Shown piece by piece: positions 52,273 to 60,597 of a DNA stretch of 64,000 nt. Positions within the stretch are counted from its first letter, which is position 1; the number at the start of each line of letters is the position of its first letter. The stretch spans positions 1 through 64,000 of the forward strand of contig CAMYLK010000011.1 in the NCBI GenBank assembly GCA_947259225.1. The letters run 5' to 3'. The notes below the pieces were generated by a model. It was not told the origin of the DNA and did not search any database. It worked only from the letters and a program-made list of their open reading frames with translations. This DNA comes from an uncultured Desulfobulbaceae bacterium (GTDB lineage: Bacteria; Desulfobacterota; Desulfobulbia; Desulfobulbales; Desulfobulbaceae). Position numbers and translations under genes: made by a program.

Positions 52273-52860
52273 TCATCCGAGAAGTAAATTATTGGCAAAC
52301 AATATTATAGGACCTATAACCTTGGAAAGAATCCCAAGGTAGAAAAGGATGAGCAGCAGGATGAATCCGAATGGCTCAAGCTTTTCATAACTTCTGGCCA
52401 TGTCCGGAGGCAGTACGCCCATCAGTACCTTTGAGCCGTCAAGAGGCGGAATCGGGATGCAGTTAAACACTGCAAGAACTATATTAATCCAAACGCTAGC
52501 AGCCAGCATCCATACAAGCGGTTTCAGTATGAATACGGGAAGGATTGGCATCAAAAGAAATAACTTTACCAGCACAGCGCTCAGCACAGCAAGAACCACG
52601 TTTGCCCCCGGCCCGGCAAGAGCAACCAGGAGCATTCCCCGTTTCGGATCTTTGAAATACCTTGGATTGACTGGCACCGGTTTGGCCCAGCCTATTTTTA
52701 TAATGAAGAATGCCAGCACGCCCAGAGGGTCAATGTGTTTAATAGGATTCATGGTCAGCCGGCCCGCATTCTTTGCAGTCGGGTCACCTAGATTTAAGGC
52801 CACATACCCGTGCGCCAACTCGTGAAAAGTGACAGCGAACAGGAACGGTGGCGCATAAAT
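52273..52860 (-). CDS. Site-2 protease/M50-type membrane protein with no usual start codon
   Basis: A membrane metalloprotease-like protein (about 195 residues) with zinc motif HELAH in FAVTFHELAHGYVAL and the second site NCIPIPPLDG (Asp of the PxxDG motif), together with GPGANVVLAVLSA and about four membrane helices. This is the stand-alone M50/SREBP-site-2-like family found in many bacteria. No ATG, GTG or TTG exists in frame between the stop codon at 52897 and the HExxH motif. The best candidate is ATT at 52860, with GGGAG 6 bp upstream, giving MYAPPFLFAVTFHELAHG after initiation. A TTG at 52818 would cut off the HE of the zinc motif and is rejected. Confidence 0.78.
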   Translation of the reverse strand: MYAPPFLFAVTFHELAHGYVALNLGDPTAKNAGRLTMNPIKHIDPLGVLAFFIIKIGWAKPVPVNPRYFKDPKRGMLLVALAGPGANVVLAVLSAVLVKLFLLMPILPVFILKPLVWMLAASVWINIVLAVFNCIPIPPLDGSKVLMGVLPPDMARSYEKLEPFGFILLLILFYLGILSKVIGPIILFANNLLLG

Positions 52861-52960
52861 TATAATCTCCCGTATTAAATTATTTATATCCTTCTTCTAT
52901 TTACTCTTTCTTAAAAAATGATCAGCGGGTTGCGAAACGCTGCCATTACAACCAACCTAG

Positions 52961-53065
52961 TAAGAGTCCAGCAGTGCTTCAGATACACCCATTCAGGACG
53001 GGGTGCTATAGCCCACTATGCACCCCGTCCTGAATGGGTGTAGATGGAGTGCTGCTGGACTCTTA
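52961..53065. repeat. 105-bp nested palindrome flanked by TA
   Basis: The outer arms TAAGAGTCCAGCAG (52961-52974) and CTGCTGGACTCTTA (53052-53065) are perfect inverses. Inside them a second, perfect 23-bp inverted repeat runs 52984-53006 / 53020-53042 with a 13-nt loop. The ends begin and finish in TA, as in TA-targeting miniature elements. The right arm includes the stop codon of the gene at 53063. It could be a small mobile element, a terminator or a structured RNA. Confidence 0.75.
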
Positions 53066-53791
53066 TTTTTTCAGCACCTGAATATAATCCAGATATGAGA
53101 CCGATGATTCACCGGTATTGTCGGAATCATTCATTATAGAGATTGAAGCCATTGCAGGAGGAAGAGTTCCGAATGCCTTTTTATAGTCATCTATTATATT
53201 GACTTCCTCTTCCAGCCACTTGCCGACTTCTGTTTCACCTGATCGTAGTATAATCAGTTTTGACCTGTCGGTATAGGGGCTGGAACAAATAAATTGTATG
53301 CACGGCTTATTGGCCCATATATAATTCAGGCTGCTATGGGGTGGATACTTTCCAAACACAGCCCTGGTGAGGCCATATATGTTTTTTTCAGCAAAGGTCG
53401 CTTTCTCCGGATCGTATTTGAACATGACATACACACGAATAGGAAAATCGTTGCCGGACTTCTCATTTAAATTCCCTCCTGCGTACACATTATCCACTTT
53501 CCATCTCCACCTGACCACAGGCGAGGTGTAAACATTAAATTCATCTTTATACCTGATGCCGGATGCAGACCCATTGCTCCTTGCAACAAGGATATGTCCA
53601 TCCCCTTCCTTCTGAATATGATATTCCGTATGTTTCTCAATCAGGGGAAAAGTCACCGGCTCCCAGCTCTTCAGATTGTCAAAGTTTTCGATGATAACAG
53701 CCTTTTGCGCAAACCCTTTCACTGACAGCAAGACCAGCAAAATAAATAACAGGAGAAAAGATCTGAACGCGAGGGTTTTATTTCTTAACAT
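53063..53791 (-). CDS. DUF3047 exported protein
   Basis: A 242-residue protein with signal peptide (SFLLLFILLVLLSVKGFA) and a DUF3047 core: VVRWRWKVDNVYAGG, DFPIRVYVMFKYDPEKA, LNYIWANKP and SISIMNDSDNTGE. The family is widespread in proteobacteria, predicted to be periplasmic and of unknown function; its fold looks like a beta-sandwich carbohydrate- or lipid-binding domain. The stop codon lies inside the arm of the palindrome at 52961-53065. It has no same-strand partner directly adjacent. Confidence 0.85.
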   Translation of the reverse strand: MLRNKTLAFRSFLLLFILLVLLSVKGFAQKAVIIENFDNLKSWEPVTFPLIEKHTEYHIQKEGDGHILVARSNGSASGIRYKDEFNVYTSPVVRWRWKVDNVYAGGNLNEKSGNDFPIRVYVMFKYDPEKATFAEKNIYGLTRAVFGKYPPHSSLNYIWANKPCIQFICSSPYTDRSKLIILRSGETEVGKWLEEEVNIIDDYKKAFGTLPPAMASISIMNDSDNTGESSVSYLDYIQVLKK

Positions 53792-53866
53792 ATTTACGGA
53801 ACTCCTCCAGGAAGGAGCCTCATTGCCGACACATGTCTCCGGCAGATAAGAAGCTTCAGGGTACTG

Positions 53867-56554
53867 TTAATTGTTCATCTTTTTTTTCACAGGATAATGT
53901 GTGCGGATGAAGTGCAGGGCCTCTTCATGAGAATTGATTTCCCCATTGAGCTGACCCTCTATAATGTGGTTGAGCATTGACCTGTATTCCGGGCCAGGCT
54001 TATAGCCCATTTCCTGCAGGTCAATACCGCTGACAAGAGGTTGTTCGCCGTCCAGTTGCGTCACATACTGGGATACAGCCTTCTGGATATGTTTTTTTCT
54101 CGCTATGGCCATAAGGTACAGGAGACCTTCATTATCGAGATCATGCAGGAGCCAGTATATTTCACTGGGCTTCATATACGGCCTGTGTAGCATATCCATG
54201 GATATTCTGTCTGCCTCCGCTTTCTGCCTGATGAGATTTCTCTCGAGCCTTTCAGGAAGTTCAAAGCGTTTGCAAAAACTCAACAATTCCTTGATCCGCG
54301 ACCGGCTCATGATGGCAAGCAGATATACTTTCCAGGGCTCAAGCGATTCATCGAGATACATGAGCTTGAACCAGGAAATTGCCCTGCTGGCCTGGGTGAG
54401 AACATGAATAAAACGCCGGTCAACTTTAAGGTTCGGCTTCAGGTCGGGCCAGAGGAATTGAAAAAGATCCAGTGCTCCCAACCGTTTGAGGGCCGGCACA
54501 GGGTTGTCTTCTGACAGTATCTGGCACAGCTCGCTAAAGAATCGTGGCCCGAAAAACCGGTCAAAGAGTTTCATGCGTACCGCATTTTTGATCAGTTTTT
54601 CAGTATGCTTTGCGATCCTGAAGTCGAGGCGCTGTTCAAATCGAATCGCCCTAAAAATACGGGTCGGGTCTTCTACAAAACTCAGGTTGTGCAGTACACT
54701 GATCCTGTGCCTTTTCAAATCGGTCTGACTGTTGAAAAAATCCACCAGGGTCCCGAAGCGATCAGGGTTCAGGTGGATAGCCATTGCGTTGATTGTAAAA
54801 TCCCGCCGGTAAAGGTCCAGCTTGATGGATGACAGTTCAACCGTAGGTATGGCCGCAGGATACTCATAGTACTCAAGCCTGGCTGTGGCGACATCAATAC
54901 GCATGCCATCCGGCAATATGACCGTTGCGGTACCAAACTTTCTGTGTGTCCTCACCGTTGCTTCCAGTTCACCGGAAAGTGCCTTGGCAAAACCTATTCC
55001 ATCTCCTTCAATGACAATATCAAGGTCAAAGTTTTTTATCTGCAGCAGCAGGTCCCTGACAAAGCCCCCCACAACAAACGCGTGACATTGCATTTTCTCG
55101 GCAACCTCACCGATCCGCCGAAGCAGGACTAAAATATTACGGTCGACATTGTGGGCAAGTATAGTCGTCAGGTTTCGTGTCCTGATGGTTGATGGCTGCT
55201 CATCCTCATGCAGGAGATTTTTGGGCAGATGCGACGGGTCATTCACAAGCAGGTTCAGCAGGTCTGTCCTGGTTATAACTCCCTGTACCCTGTCCCGTTC
55301 CACCACAGGAATAAGACGCTGCCGGTGACCTATGATCAGTTCCTGAATATCAGCCAGGGTAGCTGTAGATGGGAGGGTCTCGATCTCCGTTGTCATGTAG
55401 TCGCTGACCGGAAGGTCACCAAGCTTATGAAAAATTGCCTTTTCAATTACCCTCCTGGAGATCATCCCAAGGAAACTTGTCGGAGAATTTGCATCAGTGC
55501 TATTCGTGTCGCCTGAAATAACCGGCAGGACTGTTATGTTATAGCGGGTGAGCAGATCATTGGCCTCGTTAATGGCAATGTCCGGTGTAATGGTTATAAT
55601 CGGTGACGACATGATTTCACCTGCAATGGCCCGCGGACGGACATACCTGTGCAGAAGGTGTACAAGATGCTCCTCGGCCTCAAACAGGGTCATATCTTTT
55701 ACAGTGGCGGATGCCGCCGATGCGTGGCCGCCACCGCCGAAATCCCTGGCAATCTGGCCAACATTCACTTCAGGAATGCGGCTGCGCGCAATCAGATAGA
55801 TCCTCTCTCCCATACAGATCAGGCCAAAGAGCACATCAAGATTCTCCATGATCATGAGACGGTGGAGAATAACAGCAAAACTGTCCATATAGTCCTGCAG
55901 GGTCAGTTTGGTTATGACAATTTCAACGGACTGTATGGTATACGTGGTGGCGTTTTTAAGCAGATTGCCAAGCAGGCCGACCTGCCTGGCAGAAAGGTCC
56001 TGGGAGATGAACTGGGAAATGATATCCAGGTTGGCGCCCTGTCCGAGAAGCCAGGAGGCTGCCTGCAGGTCCTCGGCAGTTGTGCTTGCGTGCAGGAACG
56101 ATCCTGTATCTTCATATATGCCCAGGGCCAGGAGTGTTGCTTCGTCCCGGTTCAGTTCAATACCCTGGTCCTTGAAAAGCCTTGTAAAAATTGTTGAGGT
56201 GGAGCCAAACGGTTCAACAACCTCCTTGTCTCCTTTCAGATCACCGGATGAATCCGGATGATGGTCGTAAATGTGCAGTTCGATACCGGGATTCTGCAAG
56301 CACTCCTGTAGTTTGCCTAACCGGTTGGATTGCCTGGTATCAACAACAATAAGGCGTTTGACCTCTTCCAGATTTATGTGTTTTATACGCTTGAAGGTAT
56401 AGGGGTCCTGAAATTCCTGGGCCAGAAAATTCCGCAGTCCCTTTTCCTGGGAACCGGAGAAAACCAGTTCTGCCCCCGGATACAGTTTTTTAGCAGCCAC
56501 CATTGAGGCCAGCGCGTCAAAATCTGCATTGAGATGTGTGGTTATAACTTCCAT
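53867..56554 (-). CDS. cca: Multidomain tRNA nucleotidyltransferase with DHH and CBS domains
   Basis: An 895-residue protein with an N-terminal DHH/DHHA1 phosphoesterase region (HLNADFDALASMVAAKK; IYDHHPD; GGGHASAAS at about 270), two CBS domains (about 310-435), and a poly(A) polymerase/CCA-adding nucleotidyltransferase with GGFVRDLLLQ (about 495) and the catalytic DLDIVIEG, followed by the RNA-binding C-terminal domain (DFTINAMAI; GTLVDFFNS; EDPTRIFRAIRFEQR). This domain combination is known for A-adding or CCA-adding tRNA enzymes of deltaproteobacteria-like lineages and cyanobacteria; whether it adds A alone or CCA cannot be told. Both tRNA genes in the window already encode CCA, so it may act only in repair. 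Confidence 0.9.
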   Translation of the reverse strand: MEVITTHLNADFDALASMVAAKKLYPGAELVFSGSQEKGLRNFLAQEFQDPYTFKRIKHINLEEVKRLIVVDTRQSNRLGKLQECLQNPGIELHIYDHHPDSSGDLKGDKEVVEPFGSTSTIFTRLFKDQGIELNRDEATLLALGIYEDTGSFLHASTTAEDLQAASWLLGQGANLDIISQFISQDLSARQVGLLGNLLKNATTYTIQSVEIVITKLTLQDYMDSFAVILHRLMIMENLDVLFGLICMGERIYLIARSRIPEVNVGQIARDFGGGGHASAASATVKDMTLFEAEEHLVHLLHRYVRPRAIAGEIMSSPIITITPDIAINEANDLLTRYNITVLPVISGDTNSTDANSPTSFLGMISRRVIEKAIFHKLGDLPVSDYMTTEIETLPSTATLADIQELIIGHRQRLIPVVERDRVQGVITRTDLLNLLVNDPSHLPKNLLHEDEQPSTIRTRNLTTILAHNVDRNILVLLRRIGEVAEKMQCHAFVVGGFVRDLLLQIKNFDLDIVIEGDGIGFAKALSGELEATVRTHRKFGTATVILPDGMRIDVATARLEYYEYPAAIPTVELSSIKLDLYRRDFTINAMAIHLNPDRFGTLVDFFNSQTDLKRHRISVLHNLSFVEDPTRIFRAIRFEQRLDFRIAKHTEKLIKNAVRMKLFDRFFGPRFFSELCQILSEDNPVPALKRLGALDLFQFLWPDLKPNLKVDRRFIHVLTQASRAISWFKLMYLDESLEPWKVYLLAIMSRSRIKELLSFCKRFELPERLERNLIRQKAEADRISMDMLHRPYMKPSEIYWLLHDLDNEGLLYLMAIARKKHIQKAVSQYVTQLDGEQPLVSGIDLQEMGYKPGPEYRSMLNHIIEGQLNGEINSHEEALHFIRTHYPVKKKMNN

Positions 56555-56618
56555 TTATTAATTATACTCTACAGTTTGTTCTGAGCAAAATGATTCGCGC
56601 AGTCACAAGGGTTTGGTA

Positions 56619-57533
56619 TTAACCAGTTATAACCAGATCAATAAGGTAATGGATGACCGGCAGGGTCAAAAACGACACCAGAATGCCGAACCCTACCAAG
56701 GCAGATGTCAACCGTGGCTTGAGCCCGGCAATGGAAGCCAGCGCCCCTGCGGCAACCATAGGGGGCATTGCTGTTTCAAATAAGGATACCTGGACACCAA
56801 GGCCGGTCAATCCAAACAGCATACAAATCATGATAAAGACCATTGGAGTGACAATCAGCCGAAGCGTTAAACCCACAAAGAGGGGCATCCACTCTGAAGA
56901 AGGCATGGTCAGACGCAACTGAAAGCCGATTGCGACCATCACCACCGGAACTAATGACCCGGCTGTCATTTCAAGCATTGCATGCAGCCAGCCTGGAAGT
57001 TCTGCTGACCTGAAGATGAGAGCCGCAACCAGGGCGATAAATGGAGGAAATAAAATAATCTTCCTAGCGATCATGCTCCAGGTCGGCTTTATACCCCCGC
57101 CATAAAGTGCGATAATCAGTGTACCATATGTTGACAGGGCCAGGAAGGATCCAAACTGGTCATACAGTATTGCGTACGTGACGCCACTGCTGCCATAAAA
57201 CAGTTCAACCATGGGGATACCGAGAAATGCCGTATTCCCCAGAGGAACCATGAGAAGCAGGGCTCCTGTAATATCCCGGGTCCAGTTCAGCAGCCGACAG
57301 ACGATCCAGACCATAATTCCTGAAAAAAGAACTACCAGCCAGGGCATAAGGACTGGTACCAGGAGATTCTCTGACAGGCTGAGCTTAGGGACCTGCACGA
57401 GAATGAGCGCGGGCAGTGCTATGTATATGACATATAGATTAAGGCTTTGAGCAGTTCCCTCGGGGAATCCTGGAATTCGCCGCATGACCTGTCCGGCAGC
57501 CAAAAGTATAAGAAAAGGTAAAACGTTTTCCAT
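56619..57533 (-). CDS. AEC-family transporter (auxin efflux carrier-like)
   Basis: A 304-residue membrane protein with about ten helices and the AEC pattern: NTAFLGIPMVELFYG at helix 4, the PLVALIF-type middle, MPPMVAAGALAS near the end. AEC members export or exchange small organic anions such as malonate or malate and, in plants, auxin. The first helix is MENVLPFLILLAAGQVMRR. It is the only transporter of its kind in the window and has no linked substrate-specific gene, so the substrate is unknown. Confidence 0.88.
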   Translation of the reverse strand: MENVLPFLILLAAGQVMRRIPGFPEGTAQSLNLYVIYIALPALILVQVPKLSLSENLLVPVLMPWLVVLFSGIMVWIVCRLLNWTRDITGALLLMVPLGNTAFLGIPMVELFYGSSGVTYAILYDQFGSFLALSTYGTLIIALYGGGIKPTWSMIARKIILFPPFIALVAALIFRSAELPGWLHAMLEMTAGSLVPVVMVAIGFQLRLTMPSSEWMPLFVGLTLRLIVTPMVFIMICMLFGLTGLGVQVSLFETAMPPMVAAGALASIAGLKPRLTSALVGFGILVSFLTLPVIHYLIDLVITG

Positions 57534-57660
57534 TTTCTGTCAGGTTCGTTCGTTTTGCTGGGCCTGTTTCACAAAGTGAACTCCTTCTTTTGAGCTAGGT
57601 AGTCGACTTTCATAAACCCGGCAACCCATTATTAAGAATAACACCGAAAGTCTTCTCCAT

Positions 57661-58458
57661 ATGAGTTTCAACAATCATGCATTAATCTTTTTACCTCGAG
57701 TTCTATTCATAAGCGCAGCTCTGGTCACCAATGTATATGCAGGAGAAAAAAAACACGATGCACCCAAAGAGGACAATAAATGTGTCGGCGCAGGTCCGCA
57801 GTCACCACGGGACATTGACAGTCTGGCTGGAAACAATCCCGTGATATTGGAGGTAGCCCCTGCAATCAAGGAAATGAACCTGTGCAACATCCATTTTCAC
57901 CGGAACGCGGAACATAAATCCGCTGCGTATTCAACGTTTGTCAAGGATGGCAGTAATTCGGGCTGGGCCTGCAAGGAACCTGCTCCGGGGCGTCTCTCTC
58001 AAAAACAAGCAGAGTATAACGGCTGCCAGGGAATCGCAGAAGGTGACACCATCGAGGTTTATTGGGTACATACCACCTGTGACACTAAAACAGAAGGTGT
58101 GACACCGATGGGTGGCGGTCTTAGCGCTTGCATGACTACTATCTGTTCCAATCCTCAGTTGCGAGTCGTCGCACAGGTTTTTGTGCTGCAAAAAGACGGA
58201 AAGTTGAAATTCACAGATTCCCTGATCAGCAGCAATGATCCCTCGGTAGTATATACAGGCTCCACAACCGGCACGAGCTACAGCAATACTCACTGTTCAC
58301 CTTTTCAGGGTACATGGGACGTCAAAAAAACCTGCGAAACGCTTGATATAGATGATTTCAGCAAGTGGTGCAGTAATAATATATATAATGACAACCATGC
58401 CCATGGCGTGAGAGAACTGGTTACTTCAGAGGCCCTCTTGAGCAAAATATCTAAGTAA
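57661..58458 (+). CDS. Putative delta-class carbonic anhydrase, exported
   Basis: A 265-residue protein with signal peptide (LFISAALVTNVYA). The mature part contains NLCNIHFHRNAEHKS, the H-x-H zinc-ligand arrangement of the delta carbonic anhydrases, then EVYWVHTTC, a third-histidine candidate, and a cysteine-rich loop (CMTTICSNP; CETLDIDDF; WCSNNIY) as in the exported members. Delta-type enzymes, first known from diatoms, also occur in marine bacteria. Activity would be the interconversion of CO2 and bicarbonate in the periplasm. It is divergent from the AEC transporter gene, and a hairpin terminator follows. Confidence 0.8.
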   Translation: MSFNNHALIFLPRVLFISAALVTNVYAGEKKHDAPKEDNKCVGAGPQSPRDIDSLAGNNPVILEVAPAIKEMNLCNIHFHRNAEHKSAAYSTFVKDGSNSGWACKEPAPGRLSQKQAEYNGCQGIAEGDTIEVYWVHTTCDTKTEGVTPMGGGLSACMTTICSNPQLRVVAQVFVLQKDGKLKFTDSLISSNDPSVVYTGSTTGTSYSNTHCSPFQGTWDVKKTCETLDIDDFSKWCSNNIYNDNHAHGVRELVTSEALLSKISK

Positions 58459-58484
58459 AGCAGTCATCCAGTTTCCTGTTCCAG

Positions 58485-58517
58485 CCGGGATCGACAATGG
58501 TCGTTCCCGGTTTTTTT
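58485..58517 (+). terminator. Terminator of the delta-class carbonic anhydrase gene
   Basis: CCGGGA (58485-58490) pairs with TCCCGG (58505-58510) with an inner CGAC/GTCG stem and loop AATG, followed by seven T. It lies 27 bp after the stop codon. Confidence 0.85.
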
Positions 58518-58654
58518 CTAGCCGTAGCTTTCCATGCAGTATGGTATTCTTTTTCTTGGTCCCGGGGTAGCATTGCCATCCTCCCATCACTCTTATCCCT
58601 TGTTTTCAACTTGTATTTTCGATAAAATCTTAAAAACAGGGTTCTTTGGAAATA

Positions 58655-59392
58655 ATGTTGAAAACTAAAGTGAGAGATATGGACGTCATAAACATCAGGT
58701 ATTGCTTTGATCTGGACCGGAAAAGATCAGAAATTTTTGATCTGGAACTTGACGCGAAAACTCTCGAATTCATCAACAGGCCCCAGCAGGACCTGCCTGA
58801 CTGGACCCGGCTTGAAGTCCACCAATGCTCGCACTGCCCCTTTACAAATGACACCACTTCACATTGCCCCGTAGCGGTCTGTCTTTCACAGGTTATAGGA
58901 CGTTTTGCCAATGTAATTTCACATGACCAGATTAACCTGGAAGTTATTACTGATGAACGTACAGTCACCCAGCAGACAACCGCGCAAAAGGGAATCAGTT
59001 CTCTTATCGGGCTTCTTATTGTTGCCAGCGGCTGCCCGCATACCGGGTATTTCAAACCAATGGCGCGTTTCCACCTCCCTCTGGCCTCAGAAAAAGAAAC
59101 CTTTTACCGCGCAACAGGCATGTACCTGCTGGCCCAGTATTACCTTCGACGTGAACACAAAGAAAGTGAGCTGGGGCTGGAAGGGCTCAAGCAGATCTAC
59201 AAAAACCTGCACCTGCTGAATACCATGATTGCCGAACGGATACGAATTGCGACCAACACTGATTCGTCTGTCAATGCTGTGATTCTGCTGGATATGATCA
59301 GTAATCTTGTCCCGTTAATCATGGATGAACAACTGGATAAACTCCGCCATCTTTTTGAATCCTACTTCTTGGAACCCCGGGCAACAGGTTAA
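58655..59392 (+). CDS. Cysteine-containing cytoplasmic protein of unknown family
   Basis: A protein of about 245 residues without signal peptide. Cysteines cluster in its first half: HQCSHCPF, TSHCPVAVC and SGCPHTG, giving possible binding sites for a metal cluster. The second half is helical (LLAQYYLRREHKESELGLEG; IYKNLHLLNTMIAERIRIAT). It resembles a family I know as DUF6901 but I cannot confirm this. The ATG at 58655 or the later ATG at 58679 could be the start; neither has a strong ribosome site. It is not in an obvious operon. Confidence 0.7.
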   Translation: MLKTKVRDMDVINIRYCFDLDRKRSEIFDLELDAKTLEFINRPQQDLPDWTRLEVHQCSHCPFTNDTTSHCPVAVCLSQVIGRFANVISHDQINLEVITDERTVTQQTTAQKGISSLIGLLIVASGCPHTGYFKPMARFHLPLASEKETFYRATGMYLLAQYYLRREHKESELGLEGLKQIYKNLHLLNTMIAERIRIATNTDSSVNAVILLDMISNLVPLIMDEQLDKLRHLFESYFLEPRATG

Positions 59393-59504
59393 AAACGCCC
59401 CTAATCACTCAAATTCATATTCCTGACTATTTTCTTTCCAGAATATTATGTTGCTAATACCTCGTTTATGGTAAACCATTCGTGCATGAGACTGAAATAC
59501 CTGC

Positions 59505-59699
59505 GTGGATTGCCCATGCATACCCTGCAGGCAGTTTACTGACAGCGTCCGGAAGCAGCACTATGCTCCCATCTTTGAGGAACACTATAATTATCACCTG
59601 ATAACTCAGCTGAACCGCGCAAAAGACCTGCTTGAAATTTCATGGGTAAAACTCGAAGAGCACAGAAATCGATTAATTATATCGACAGCCAGGAAATAA
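59505..59699 (+). CDS. Possible small protein upstream of the MBL-fold gene
   Basis: A 64-residue frame from a GTG: starts with a cysteine cluster (DCPCIPC) and continues QHYAPIFEEHYNYHLITQLN and EISWVKLEEHRNRLIIS. It ends 3 bp before the ATG of the MBL-fold gene. The composition is protein-like and the position suggests coupling, but there is no ribosome site and no family is recognised. Confidence 0.3.
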   Translation: MDCPCIPCRQFTDSVRKQHYAPIFEEHYNYHLITQLNRAKDLLEISWVKLEEHRNRLIISTARK

Positions 59700-59702
59700 T
59701 TA

Positions 59703-60575
59703 ATGAAGGTAACCGAAAGAATACATGCCCTAAAGCTGCCTTTTAAAATTCCTGTATCACCGGAAAAAACGATAGAGAGGACGGTCTACGCTTTTCTCTA
59801 CTTTGGCAAGACCATAACCCTCATAGACTCCGGTGTTTCTGGCGCAGAGGATAGTATTGTTAGGTGCATCAGGAAAAACAGGAGGGAGCCGGAGGAAATT
59901 TCCACACTCATCCTGTCGCATTCTCATCCGGATCATATCGGTGGTGCAAAAAAGATAAAGAAAAAAACAGGCTGCCGCATACTGGCCCATTCTGCAGAAA
60001 GGAGCTGGATAGAAGACACAGAAAAACAGGCGGAGGAACGCCCGGTACCCGGGTTCAGCATGTTGGTTGATGGGCCGGTTCAAGTCGACGGCATGCTTGA
60101 TGATGGTGACAGCTTCGACCTTGGAAACGGTGCTGAGTGTAAAGTTTACCATACCCCGGGACACTCGGCCGGTTCCCTTTCCCTGGTATTCCCGAATGAT
60201 AAGGTTCTCTTCACAGGTGACGCCCTGCCCCTGCCAAATGACCTGCCTATATATGATGACATTGCCATCTGTATGCAGTCCATCCGTAAGCTGAGCAAAC
60301 TCGCCGCTGATGCAGAGGTACTTCTTTCCTCCTGGGAAGCTCCGGTCCTGGGACAAAAAAACATTCAGCAAAGGGTAAATGCCGGTGTCAATTATCTTGA
60401 GCATATTCATGGAAAAGTCCTGCAGGCTTCATCGAAAAATCAGGACCATGTTATGGAACTTTGCAGAGAGGTTGTCAACTCATTGGACCTGCCGCCTTTT
60501 GCTGCCAACCCTCTGGTTGCAAAGGCGTTGACATCGAGTCTTGCTGCTGCAGATAAGAACCTGTTTCAAATGTAA
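59703..60575 (+). CDS. MBL-fold metallohydrolase
   Basis: A 290-residue metallo-beta-lactamase-fold protein with the metal motif SHSHPDHIGG (HxHxDH), then HTPGHSAGSLSLVF, FTGDALPLPNDLP (Asp bridging ligand) and a final helical region. The ligands for two metals are mostly present. Such proteins include thioesterases, lactonases and glyoxalase II-type enzymes; the specific reaction is not known. AGGA lies before the ATG at 59703. It is 22 bp upstream of an outer-membrane-type gene, likely co-transcribed. Confidence 0.9.
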   Translation: MKVTERIHALKLPFKIPVSPEKTIERTVYAFLYFGKTITLIDSGVSGAEDSIVRCIRKNRREPEEISTLILSHSHPDHIGGAKKIKKKTGCRILAHSAERSWIEDTEKQAEERPVPGFSMLVDGPVQVDGMLDDGDSFDLGNGAECKVYHTPGHSAGSLSLVFPNDKVLFTGDALPLPNDLPIYDDIAICMQSIRKLSKLAADAEVLLSSWEAPVLGQKNIQQRVNAGVNYLEHIHGKVLQASSKNQDHVMELCREVVNSLDLPPFAANPLVAKALTSSLAAADKNLFQM

Positions 60576-60597
60576 CCTGTTAATTTAGGGAGCTTTC

